Origin: Heliocidaris tuberculata
Taxonomy: Eukaryota > Echinodermata > Echinoidea > Camarodonta > Echinometridae
DNA length: 64,000 nt
NCBI GenBank assembly: GCA_025618425.1
Contig: CM046839.1
Coordinates: forward strand, 174,135 to 238,134
Direction: 5' to 3'
Shown: positions 12,156 through 21,794 of the stretch, piece after piece
How positions within the stretch are numbered: the first letter of the stretch is position 1
How the letters are laid out: the number at the start of each line of letters is the position of its first letter
Notes under the pieces: generated by a model
Databases searched by the model: none
Seen by the model: the letters and a program-made list of their open reading frames with translations, nothing else
Told to the model about the DNA's origin: nothing
Position numbers and translations under genes: made by a program

Positions 12156-12547
12156 GTGAGAAATTTGTTCTAATACTATAGCATCGGCAACTCTCGTGGG
12201 TAAATTTACATAATGTGAGAAATCAATTGAATTGAATGAGAGAAATAATTTGCGTAGCTAAATTCATTGTTCCTCCTTACTGACTTCCTTTTTGTGGAAA
12301 TAACTGCAGGGTTTGCAAAAACTGTCTCCGCCGGGAGTCGAACCCGGTCTTTGGCACTGTACGCCAAACGCCTTAACCACTGCAGTTATTTCCACAAAAA
12401 GGAAGTCAGTAAGGAGGAGTGGAGGAACAATAAATTTAGCTACGCAAATTATTTCTCTCATTCAATTCAATTGATTTCTCACATTATGTAAATTTACCCA
12501 CGAGAGTTGCCGATGCTATAGTATTAGAACAAATTTCTCACACATTG
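12149..12547. repeat. Inverted duplication centred on a tRNA-like sequence
   Basis: 12,149-12,305 (read on the minus strand) and 12,381-12,547 (plus strand) are near-identical arms of about 160 bases carrying CTGCAGTTATTTCCAC, GGAAGTCAGTAAGGAGGA and TTCTCACATTATGTAA. The centre is a truncated tRNA-like unit on the minus strand. The right arm is also the first copy of the tandem array that follows. Confidence 0.85.
12324..12380 (-). tRNA. Truncated tRNA-like sequence (pseudo)
   Basis: Minus-strand copy of the tRNA-like unit at 13,139-13,210. It retains the anticodon arm, T arm and 3' acceptor strand but has lost the 5' acceptor strand and the start of the D arm where the inverted duplication joins. 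One G is missing from the T-arm GGGTTCGA. Not expected to function. Confidence 0.45.
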
Positions 12548-12721
12548 TAAATAATTAATTAATTCTAATACATGAATCCGCCATGGATCTAGCTAGGCAT
12601 GCGGCTTTTCATTGTTCAGTACTCCCCTATCCCTCAAAGAAAAGGAATTAATTAACTGCGAAGGGTTGCAAGGGCTGCCTGTCGGTGTTTGTACCTGGTG
12701 TAGCCGAATACCACTCAACCC

Positions 12722-12791
12722 GCCTCCGTGGTCTAGTGGTTAAGGCGTTTGGCGTACAGTGCCAAAGACCCGGTTCGACTCCCGCGGAGAC
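12722..12791 (+). tRNA. tRNA-like unit, degenerate copy
   Basis: Same sequence as 13,139-13,210 but with two single-base losses in the T arm (CCGGTTCGA and CCCGCGG), which break the stem. The box A (TGGTCTAGTGG) and box B (GGTTCGACTCC) promoter words are otherwise kept. Probably a pseudogene. Confidence 0.45.
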
Positions 12792-13138
12792 AGTTTTTGC
12801 AAACCCTGCAGTTATTTCCACAAAAAGGAAGTCAGTAAGGAGGAACAATAAATTTAGCTACGCAAATTATTTCTCTCATTCAATTCAATTGATTTCTCAC
12901 ATTATGTAAATTTACCCACGAGAGTTGCCGATGCTATAGTATTAGAACAAATTTCTCACACATTGTAAATAATTAATTAATTCTAATACATGAATCCGCC
13001 ATGGATCTAGCTAGGCATGCGGCTTTTCATTGTTCAGTACTCCCCTATCCCTCAAAGAAAAGGAATTAATTAACTGCGAAGGGTTGCAAGGCTGCCTGTC
13101 GGTGTTTGTACCTGGTGTAGCCGAATACCACTCAACCC

Positions 13139-13210
13139 GCCTCCGTGGTCTAGTGGTTAAGGCGTTTGGCGTACAGTGCCAAAGACCCGGGTTCGACTCC
13201 CGGCGGAGAC
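13139..13210 (+). tRNA. tRNA-like sequence, possible anticodon ACA
   Basis: 72 bases fold close to a cloverleaf. The acceptor GCCTCCG/CGGAGAC pairs with one C-A mismatch; the D arm is GTCT/AGGC; the T arm CCGGG/CCCGG has loop TTCGACT. The anticodon arm is shifted by one base (TTGGC, loop GTACAGT, GCCAA), which would put ACA at the anticodon. ACA would read a cysteine codon, which normally uses GCA. Boxes A and B are intact. It may be a tRNA-derived repeat head rather than a decoding tRNA. No intron or CCA is encoded. Confidence 0.4.
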
Positions 13211-13322
13211 AGTTTTTGCAAACCCTGCAGTTATTTCCACAAAAAGGAAGTCAGTAAGGAGGAACAATAAATTTAGCTACGCAAATTATTCTCTCATTCA
13301 ATTCAATTGATTTCTCACATTA

Positions 13323-13468
13323 TGTAATATATATATATATACATATATGTATATATATATATATATATATACATATATGTATATATACATATATGTAATA
13401 TATGTATATATACATATATGTATATATATGTATATATATATATATATAATATATATAATATATATATA

Positions 13469-13567
<99 letters not shown>

Positions 13568-13570
13568 ATA
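13323..13570. repeat. TA/TATG microsatellite
   Basis: About 245 bases of TA with ACATATATGT interruptions. It starts exactly where the tandem unit ends (ACATTATGTAA) and ends at the truncated transposon copy B. Ile/Tyr ORFs here are artefacts. Confidence 0.95.
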
Positions 13571-13901
13571 TAATATATTTAAACACGTTAAATATTTTTG
13601 ACTGAGGTTCTGAATAGTCATATGGAAAGTTAAATAAAAATTACGGCCTATACTGCAAGCCTTCTGGTTGGTGGAAATGTCAAATCGGCTCCGAATCGTA
13701 GTTATGTCGGAGCAGTCCTACGATTATCTACGACAGGGTAGAAGACGGACAACGCACCAACTTCTTATGGTTCGTATTCGTATTAATGTTCAGAACCTGC
13801 ATCAGGTAGATTTTATTTGTTGAAATGTCAATATTGAATTCTATTGCGATTTATTTTCAAAGACGAATCGTAGTTGATCGTATAGTGTGCGATGGGCTTT
13901 A
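13562..13901 (-). mobile_element. DNA transposon copy B, truncated
   Basis: On the minus strand it starts with the TIR (TAAAGCCCATCGCACACTAT then ACGATC at 13,901-13,876) and follows copy A through AACAAATAAAATCTACCTGA, GTAGGACTGCTCCGA and GACTATTCAGAACCT to the TA microsatellite, where its other end is lost. It lacks the hAT MITE present in copy A. Confidence 0.7.
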
Positions 13902-13904
13902 GTG

Positions 13905-13970
13905 TAATGGCTGGCTACTTTGTCCATGTTGACTGTGTATATAACGACCAGGATTCGAATCCCGGGTGGC
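13905..13970 (+). repeat. tRNA-related SINE-like fragment
   Basis: TAGTGTAATGGCTGG resembles an RNA polymerase III box A and CAGGATTCGAATCCCGG is a good box B, about 45 bases apart. This is a tRNA-like head with no convincing cloverleaf. Confidence 0.35.
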
Positions 13971-14329
13971 GTCTTCTGAATGGTGACGTAATTATAGCGG
14001 TCTCAATCTGGAAAAAAAATACACACATTTGACTGGTACACATCAGATTTAAGCCTATCACTTATACATGTCTACATCCCCCAACCCCACCAACCCCCCC
14101 CCCCCCACACACACACACACACCCTTACATACATATACCCCTCATGCACAATATCTTGCAACGACAAAGACGACGAAAAATGAAGATGACAGTGATGATG
14201 ATGATAATGCATATTATTATATAAGCGATAGAAGATTTATTCTAAGAAATCTTGTTAATGTTCCTTTCCGTCATTCAGGAGCCGATTTCAGACCAAGAGA
14301 ATAGAAAGGGTTGATATTTTGACATTTAC

Positions 14330-14702
14330 AGAGAGGAAGGAGGATCAACAAAGGGAGATATATAGATAGATAGAGAGAGAGGGGGGGGGGGAGGGAGGAG
14401 GAGATAGAGAGAGAGAGAGATAAAGAGTGGGATGTGCGTGTGTAATAGAGACATTGAGAGGATAGGCCATGAAGATAGCGGAATGGATGAAGAGAGGGAA
14501 ATAAAAAGACAATGCAAGATTTAAAAGAGAGAGAGAGAGAGATAGAGAGAGAGAGGGGGTAAGAGAAAGAGTGTGGGTGTGCATGTGTAATTGAGACATT
14601 TAGAGCATTTGTAGAGTGGAGACCATGAAGATAGCGGGATGAATGAAGACAGGGCAATGTAAAAACAATGTCAGATTTTAAAGAGAGAGACAGAGAGAGA
14701 TG
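14330..14702. repeat. GA-rich compound tandem repeat, about 155-bp unit
   Basis: CCATGAAGATAGCGG occurs at 14,467 and 14,622, each followed by GATGAATGAAGA-like and AGATTTAAAGAGAGAG blocks. Two or more units of about 155 bases are made of GA microsatellite plus non-repetitive sequence. ORFs on the minus strand (Ser/Leu/His rich) are artefacts. A CA tract lies at 14,095-14,130. Confidence 0.8.
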
Positions 14703-15340
14703 GAAACAGAAAGAAAAAGAAAAAAAGGAAAGTAATTATGAGACGGATAGGAAATTATCGACACACGGGCAATCAGCATCTCGCCCGGGTAATTTGACTT
14801 CGGTCACGCTCTCTAAATATTCTGCTTGCCAGCACCGTTATTGAGAAACCACAATTATCTATGATCATCTTATCCTCCTTCAGACTCTCAATGATACGAG
14901 ACATTCGTGAATCATGTTGAGTCACCCACCACCACCAAGCCAGCCGTATAGCTATCCAAGACGGGCAGATTGCATTAAACTGTTAAAGGTGCTAGCGAAT
15001 ATTTCCAGGTCAAAATGAAAACGGGGCAATTGTTCTCATTTCTACCCATAAAATACCATGAAAGCAATACTGACGAATTTCCAGTAGAATAGTTAATATT
15101 TTCTAGTATGAAAGAGTAAATGGCCTCAATAATTTTACTCTAAATCCTTTAAAGCACCCAGGTAACACTGCATCATCATTTAGCGTTATTACCTACAAAT
15201 TCCATGTTTGAAAAAGAAACATTTCATCCTGTGTCTTTATATCTTGATAACCCTTGGTTTATAGCAATTTGTATTGATTTCTCGTAATAATTGGAGCGCC
15301 AGGAGTGTCACTGACAGACATGTGCGCTCTACAAGAACCC
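14703..15340. other. Gene-free stretch
   Basis: Unique-looking DNA; no ORF, TIR or tRNA signal seen. Confidence 0.3.
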
Positions 15341-15401
15341 ACTATTATTATTATTATTATCATTTATTATTAGTAGTAATAGCAGTAATAGTAGCAGCAG
15401 C

Positions 15402-15495
<94 letters not shown>

Positions 15496-15525
15496 TCATT
15501 ATTAATATCATTATTAATATCATTA
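15341..15525. repeat. TAT and AGT trinucleotide microsatellite
   Basis: TAT repeats then about 30 AGT units (15,404-15,495), ending in ATTAATATC repeats. Poly-Val and poly-Leu ORFs are artefacts. Confidence 0.95.
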
Positions 15526-17693
15526 TGGTTGGAGAAAAGTAATAAAACACTTTTAATGGTCGGTCATTTGCATAAAATTACCAGTGCTCCACGCGAGTGA
15601 CAACTTGACATTTTCCGAAAATCTGTAACGGACATCGTACACCTCTTTTGAAATAATCTCATACCAGTATATATTATGAGAGAGAGAGAGTCCAAAGATC
15701 ATAATTTCTGTCGTGATAATTGAACTAATTCTATGTTCATATTCATATCTTGATCTCAAATGCATATTTCACATAGTCCAACAAAATGCAACAACGGCAT
15801 TCTGTTTAATAATTTCTGCCAGCACTAATGTGATAGAACATTATTGATTGATAATTTAGCATAAGAAGATAATAATTTTTCCATGTCAATCATTTTTTCA
15901 GCAAGTTCTTGTAATTGTGTTTACTTTTGGCTCACTAGAAAGAACACTGTGATATCGGGATTCTTATTTTGATCAACAAGTTAGAAGAAATTACCTGCAG
16001 TTCATCTCAGAATATAGTTTCATTGTTAGAAATCGAGACGACATACACCCACTAACTTGTTACATGCGTATTAAGCTTACATTTCGGTAATACGCCCTCT
16101 CCCTACTCCGTATCATCTTAAGATTACTTCAAATTGACATTCCTGTTTATCTGAGTACACAAAAGGCACCTGCAATCATCTTGATTTATATTTTGTTTGA
16201 ACCAAGTGCCACCATCCAAGACAGCATGTCAATATACTATCGCGGTAACAACGAATGGTTTACGTGCAATTCATTTGCTCCCATGACGTCATTGAAATAA
16301 GTCATCCAACCTAAGGTCATCTGGAGATAGAGTTTCAGTTCAACATATATCGTATTTATTATTGATAGGCATAGATTTGTCCAACAACTTTTACAGCTAC
16401 CTATCTTATCATTTGTCTGGGATCTCATGTGCTCTAGGTTCAAACTCACTGAAAATTGAAACCCGTATAACGGGCTAAAGAGAGCTAACAAAATCGTGAC
16501 TGTATTTTGAGATTATGTAATGTGTGCATTTTAGTCCATCATCCTGAATAGATCATACAAACATACAGTAAAGAACAAAACCATCGGATTAGAGTCAGAA
16601 GGGCTGTAACTCTATGTAAAAGGTAGATGCAGAGGGGTGACGGGGTACAGCACCCCCCCCCCCTTTTTTTAACGTTATTCATTTTATTTTTCTTTCAATT
16701 TTTGTTTGCTTGTGTTCGTCAATTGTAAATCAACTTACGCCCCAAAATAATATCTGACGACCCCGCCCCCTTTTTGATTTGTCAGAATTCATTTGGGAAT
16801 TGGACCCCCCCCCCCCCCACCTCCACCCTTTACAAAATGATGGATTCCGCCCGTGTAAAGTATATATGAATTAACGTTTTTCTGGCTCTTGGCAGTTATT
16901 TGTAATCTTTGAATGAATATTAATTAGCATGTATTTATTAAGCAGCGCTGAGTGAGCATTGTCTTTTGTATATTCTGTGCAACATAGCAGGAGATTGATC
17001 CAGCATGTTGGAATACAAGTCTGTGACGAAAAGCAATTATCAGAAGAGAAAACATAGTGTATAGATAGAGAGTGGTCTGAAATACCGCAGCGGTGTGGTT
17101 TGCTATCAATAGATCACTTTCACTTAAAATAAAGTGGTATCGAGACATGAAATCGACTGTTGATTGAGCCCAAGGAATATTGCCGTTAAATTGTGACATT
17201 TGAAATGCAACTTTGGGTTGATATGAAGCAAAATTTCTCTTTCAATTCACGTTATTGAAAAACATGAAAATAACAATGTTTTCCAAACCTGAAAGTAGGA
17301 GTAAAGTTCAAAGCTTGAAAAGAAAATGTGTTTAAACCACTGATATTACTCTCAAACTTGTGTTAAAGAAGAAATATGAAGAGTGGATAACTAAAGGGAA
17401 AACTAAAGGGGTTTTTTAAATTGCGAATTCAATGTAGTTTTTGTTTAAATTGGAAGAATGTTCTATATAGTATATGAAATAGATCTCTAGAAAGGTGAAC
17501 ATTTTTTCCATTGTGCTATACATTGTGCTATAAGAGCAAGCTTCCATAAAGACATGGATCAAATAGCACCTGCACGCACGGTCTTAAGTAATTGCCTTGG
17601 CGCCAGAGAAAAAAAACCCCGGCGGTTTGAGGGTGGAAGGGTGATAAGGGTGATAAAAGTGAAAAGCAGTTCTGAAACTGACAATGTGGGGGT
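15526..17693. other. Gene-free stretch with poly-C tracts
   Basis: No supported gene. Poly-C runs at 16,653-16,664 and 16,806-16,818, with GATGGATTCCGCCCGTG nearby, suggest an old hAT-like insertion about 16,630-16,855 without clear ends. The remainder is AT-rich and unique-looking. Confidence 0.3.
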
Positions 17694-17966
17694 AACCTCG
17701 CTAGTCATAAGGACCGCTATTCATAAGGACCACTTACTCATAAGGACCGCTATCCATAACGCGTGACTAAATGAATAGCGGTTTTGTACGAATAGCGGTC
17801 CTTCTGAATAGCGAGTAAACCATAGACAAATTACCTCGCTTTTCATAAAGGGCTTCCATTCATAAGGACCACTATTCATAACTACTCATAAGGACCACTA
17901 TTCATAGCGCGTGTTAAATGAATAGCGGTTTTCTATAAATAGCGGTTCTTATGAATAGCGAGCGGA
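17694..17966. repeat. Tandem pair of palindromic CATAAGGACC elements
   Basis: Two adjacent units (17,694-17,817 and 17,833-17,963) each begin ACCTCGCT and end AATAGCGAG, making each unit an imperfect palindrome. Inside, TCATAAGGACC(G/A)CTATTC recurs five or more times, with its complement AATAGCGGT(C/T)CTT on the other arm. No ORF. GACAATGT occurs just outside both ends (17,680 and 17,971). Confidence 0.8.
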
Positions 17967-18253
17967 CCCCGACAATGTTACCCGGTATAAATATAACTGC
18001 AAATAAAATAAAATAAATAAAGTTTTTCCCTGAAAAGTGTTACTTTATTCTGATTGGAAATGCGAATACCCCTTCTGCATGATGCAATTTAGTGGTCTTT
18101 GTCTTAACGTTGATCTCTGAAGGGGAGGGGGGGGGGGGGCGCACTGGTCTAGGATATCGACTAGGGTCAATTATTAATGAATAATGAGATAGTGTTTCCA
18201 TAGAGAGTGATTTATCATCATGTCACCTTTTTTCAGATATCTTCCCCCTATCC

Positions 18254-18441
18254 TTCTATCTCACTCTCTCTTCTTCTCTCTCTCTCTCTCACACACACAC
18301 ACACGCGCACACACGCACGCACACACACACACGCCCACACGCACACGCACACACACACACACACCCACGCACCCCTCTCTCTTTCTCTCTCTCTCTCACA
18401 CACACACACACTCCCCTCTCTCTTTCTCTCTTTCTTTCTCA

Positions 18442-18488
<47 letters not shown>

Positions 18489-18570
18489 CTTTCTCTTTCT
18501 CTCTCTTTCTTTCTCACGCACACACATACACACACGCACATACACACCCTCACACGCCATATATATAAAC

Positions 18571-18624
<54 letters not shown>

Positions 18625-18630
18625 ACTACA
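18254..18630. repeat. CT, CA and TA compound microsatellite
   Basis: Alternating CT and CA/CGCA tracts (18,270-18,555) then TA (18,560-18,622). The 203- and 165-codon ORFs here encode only Ser/Leu/Thr/His runs. Confidence 0.95.
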
Positions 18631-19157
18631 CACATACGGTACACATATACACACGCATACATCCTATCAGATTCCCTTCCTTTCCCTTTCTTCCTCCTCT
18701 CTATCTTTGTCTTTTAAGGGGGGCGGACGAGTGCTGTTGGGTCCCACGCTACGCCACCTCCACACTAACTAAATTAACCCTGCTAGCAGGCTTCATCTCC
18801 TGGGGAAAATCCCGATGAAACCACTTTCTAGATCGAATATTTTTTTTAATGTACTTGTCGGCTTTGCACCGATTTCCCTGAACACCTGCTGTCATGAAAT
18901 TGGACTACATGATTTTAAAAAGAGAGAAGAAATTCAGGATTATTATCTTCATCAGGAAAAGAATCAATATCATTTTCTCCGAAGCTGGAAATCCGGAGAA
19001 AATCAAGACAAAAACAACACTGCAATCAATTATATGTTAAGCGCTATGTCAAGCTATTCAACTTGAGAAAGAACAACAGCGACGTCTTTATACCTCTTAA
19101 AACTTCTCGCTGCTTGTAGGATCTACTGAGACTCGGATAATTTAAAAGAGGTTATCT
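18631..19157. other. Gene-free stretch
   Basis: Includes GGGGGGCGGACGAGTGCTGT then GCTACGCCACCTCC near 18,718-18,760, a possible hAT-like remnant. Otherwise unique-looking. An 83-codon ORF (18,815-19,066) has no recognisable signature. Confidence 0.3.
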
Positions 19158-19499
19158 TAAAGGGCTGGGCACATAACGATATCGATAACCACACCTTAAA
19201 TCGTTGCCAAATCGCTAAAGCGTTGTTTATGTGGAAAATGAATAGGAATTCTTTGTGGTAAGTCAGACTTCTCCGATATATGGTAATGAGCTTTCCTCTC
19301 CGATTTTATCGTCTCCGTGGAATCGCTCGGCCACCGATTTTTTTTTTTTTTTTTTTTCCTCAGGACGGAGCTCACTGATTTTTTCTGAGAGCCATTTGTT
19401 CGTTCTCCTTCGAGGTGACGTTAGTTCAGAAGAATCATGTGGGCAGTGTCCGTCGTGCTTGATTGGCAGAACTCCACCGATTTTATCTGTCATGTGTGA

Positions 19500-19917
19500 C
19501 CACTTTTATTATTATTATTATTATCATTATTATTATTATCAAGTATTTGGCGTCACCTGTCCCTGGGAGGGGAAAAGCTCTCTGAATCACTGTAACCCAT
19601 AGGTTTCTCCTCCCGATATAACTGATTGGGATGTGCAGGTGTACCACTACACCCCGGTTTCCCCCTACTCTTCATCGAATAGTGCAGTGGGTTCTTAACG
19701 TGCAAAGGTGGTGACTCTCCTTTACACGGGGCCTCCATTTAACGTCCTATCCGAGGGACAGAGTGTTTTCCACTGTAACATTGCCTGCGTCTATGAAACA
19801 GGGGAGGGGCACGCTAACACACAATGCAGGCTTCAGTCATCCGCCCGGGGTGGATTCGAACCCACGATCTTTGGTTCGACAGAAAGATGTTTTACCGACT
19901 GAGCCAACTGGCCTCCT
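19500..19917 (-). mobile_element. tRNA-derived SINE with ATT tail
   Basis: On the minus strand a tRNA-like head (box A TGGCTCAGTCGGTAAAACAT; box B GGGTTCGAATCC, 19,845-19,915) is followed by about 290 bases of body and an AAT-type simple tail (19,506-19,540). The anticodon-arm region (ATCTTT...AAAGAT) is paired but expanded. The body includes GGACGTTAAATGGAGGCC. It sits in the loop of the surrounding inverted repeat. Confidence 0.7.
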
Positions 19918-20016
19918 AACGTCATCGTCATCGTTATAGATACATTTTATATGCACATACATTATCGTTATCGTTATAGGACAAATGTGACCAGCCCTTA
20001 AAAGTTGTCACAACTG

Positions 20017-20161
20017 GGGCCCGTTGCACAAAACTTGCGTTTGAACGCAACTCAGGAAAATCAAACGCAACTTTATTTTCAGCCAATCAGAAGTGCGCAT
20101 TAAGGACTTGCGTTTGATTTTTAGGAGTTGCGATTAAACGCAAGTTTTGAGCAACGGGCCC
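20017..20161. mobile_element. Harbinger-like MITE, 3-bp CTG target duplication
   Basis: The termini GGGCCCGTTGCACAAAACTT and GGGCCCGTTGCTCAAAACTT (right end reversed) differ by one base and continue into GCGTTT(G/A)A. CTG lies directly outside each end (20,014-20,016 and 20,162-20,164), consistent with the 3-bp duplications of PIF/Harbinger. 145 bases, non-coding. Confidence 0.75.
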
Positions 20162-20505
20162 CTGACCGATAAAATCGGTGGGGTTCTGTTAATCAACATG
20201 ATCAAGCACTACGAACACTGCCCACATGATTCTTCTGAACTAACGTCACCTCGAAAGAGGAGAAACGATTGGCTCTCAGAAATATCGGTGAGCTCTGTCC
20301 TGAAAAAAAAAAAATCGGTGGCCGAGCGATTCCACGGAGACGATAAAACAGATGAGGGAGGCTCGTTATCTTATATCGGAGAAGTATGACCTACCACAAA
20401 GAATTCCTATTCATTTTCCACATAAACCAAGTTTGAGAGATTTGGCAACGATGAAAAGGTATACTTATCGTTATCATTATCGGGACAAAATGTGACAAGC
20501 CTTTA

Positions 20506-21059
20506 ATTCTTATTTTCTGTCATAACTGAATATAATTATTACAATATCTCCAAATATTACCACAGTTCTATATGCTCCTGCATGGCTTGCCTCAATCCAA
20601 GCAAGTTGCATGACTAAGGCAAAAGAATTTTTATAGACATAATTTTGCCTTTGATATTCAGAAAGTGTTTCTAATCCCAGACCTCATTCACTGGTTCATG
20701 CTTCACAGTTATCCCATAATCCAACCACTGGTCTTTGAGATAAGTACCGATCACGTGACAGCTATGGAATAAAGATGACTGACACTTGACCTTTCATCTT
20801 AAAAAGCTTGGAAGTACTGTCTGCGGGTTTGCTGATTGCCCAAGGGTTTCTCGCCGTTGCACTAATTGGCGAAGGATTGCCCGTGTTACAAAGATCACAG
20901 ACCTAGCCAGACCTGGGAAGAATAATGATCAAGAAGAGGAAGTAAATGAAATTAAGACGATGCGTAGATTATCCAAGCACAATTACCTTATTCTGAAAAA
21001 TTCAACGGACACCCTCCAGAACACAAAGAGTGGACCATTAGCGTTACACAGTGCATGGC
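20506..21059. other. Gene-free stretch
   Basis: No supported gene. A 108-codon ORF (20,786-21,112) runs into the hAT-like terminus at 21,060 and lacks family features. Confidence 0.3.
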
Positions 21060-21794
21060 CATGGTGGCGTATCTCCGGGGGCAGTCTGGGCACTGCCCCG
21101 GGTGGCAATTGAAGGGGGCGCAAAAAACACAAAAGAGGAGAAAATGAAGAAAAATCATAAGGAATATGCGCCCCAATCCGTATTAAATGCATTAGAAGTA
21201 CAGTTTTATGAGGGTTTAAAATGCGAAAAAAATTCTAAGGCTCGGTCGCTGTGCATCCTCACATAGGTGCTAAAAGATATCGTGATTTCTCTTCCTATTA
21301 TAAGATACATTTTATAAACAGCGTTTCTCGTTGTTATTTTCATTGCTTTGCTCGATATCATGTTACTTTTCATCAGTCCCTCGTTAAATATTGCGCCCCC
21401 CATAGGATAAAGAGTATAAAATAGCATTTGCAAATGAACATTTGAAAGAAATTTCAACTTTCTGTTGTCCTGCTAAATTCCTCGACAATATTTTCCAAAA
21501 TTTTTTCGTTAATTTTGTGCCCCATTTGAGAAAAAAGTGAATAGAAAATATTCAATATATTCAATATTTGAAGTTCTAATCTCTCCCCCCCCCCCCCCTT
21601 GGATTTTGCAGTGCTCAGTTGAAAATGTTTACATGGTAAAATGCATAAGAAATTGTGTTTGGGGCTAAAAGTGCAACATAAAAAAAATCTGTCACTCGCT
21701 CGCTTTGCTCCCTCACTTGTACTTTAACGCAGATTAGGCGGGGGCGCAAATTCATTGTTTGCCCTGGACGCCATAATCTCCAGATACCCCACTG
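21060..21794. mobile_element. Probable hAT-like non-autonomous element
   Basis: The left end CATGGTGGCGTATCTCCGGG resembles the reversed right end CAGTGGGGTATCTGGAG. G/C-rich subterminal blocks (GGGCACTGCCCCGGG; GCGGGGGCGCAAATTCA on the other side) and an internal poly-C fit the family. No clear target duplication, so the limits are tentative. Confidence 0.5.

Larger units (their letters stand above)
12381..13320 (+). repeat. Tandem array, about 420-bp unit with a tRNA-like core
   Basis: TGCAGTTATTTCCACAAAAA begins at 12,381, 12,807 and 13,226, giving periods of 426 and 419 bases. Each full unit holds TACGCAAATTATT, CCATGGATCTAGCTAGGCAT, a CTACACCAGG-type segment and the tRNA-like unit. The units are almost identical, implying recent duplication or homogenisation. 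The ORFs at 12,264-13,257 are repeat translations. Confidence 0.9.
19158..20505. mobile_element. Long inverted-repeat element, about 340-bp arms
   Basis: 19,158-19,497 and the reverse complement of 20,163-20,505 match almost throughout, including ATGTGGAAAATGAATAGGAA, CGTCTCCGTGGAATCGCTCG and GACGTTAGTTCAGAAGAATC. The ends carry AAAGGGCTGGGCACA and its counterpart. A further terminus of the same type (GACCAGCCCTTAA) lies at 19,988-20,000, so the structure may be two inverted copies. The middle holds a SINE and a Harbinger-like MITE. No transposase is present. Confidence 0.75.

Noticed and set aside
12264..13257. ORFs of 65-75 codons sharing FLFVEITA or FGVQCQRPGS segments
   Set aside because: They translate the tandem repeat and the tRNA-like unit on alternate strands.
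13298..13621. Ile/Tyr ORFs of 88-107 codons
   Set aside because: TA microsatellite translations.
18207..18818. 203-codon ORF
   Set aside because: Made of CT, CA and TA repeats; only the last 40 residues are non-repetitive and lack any domain.
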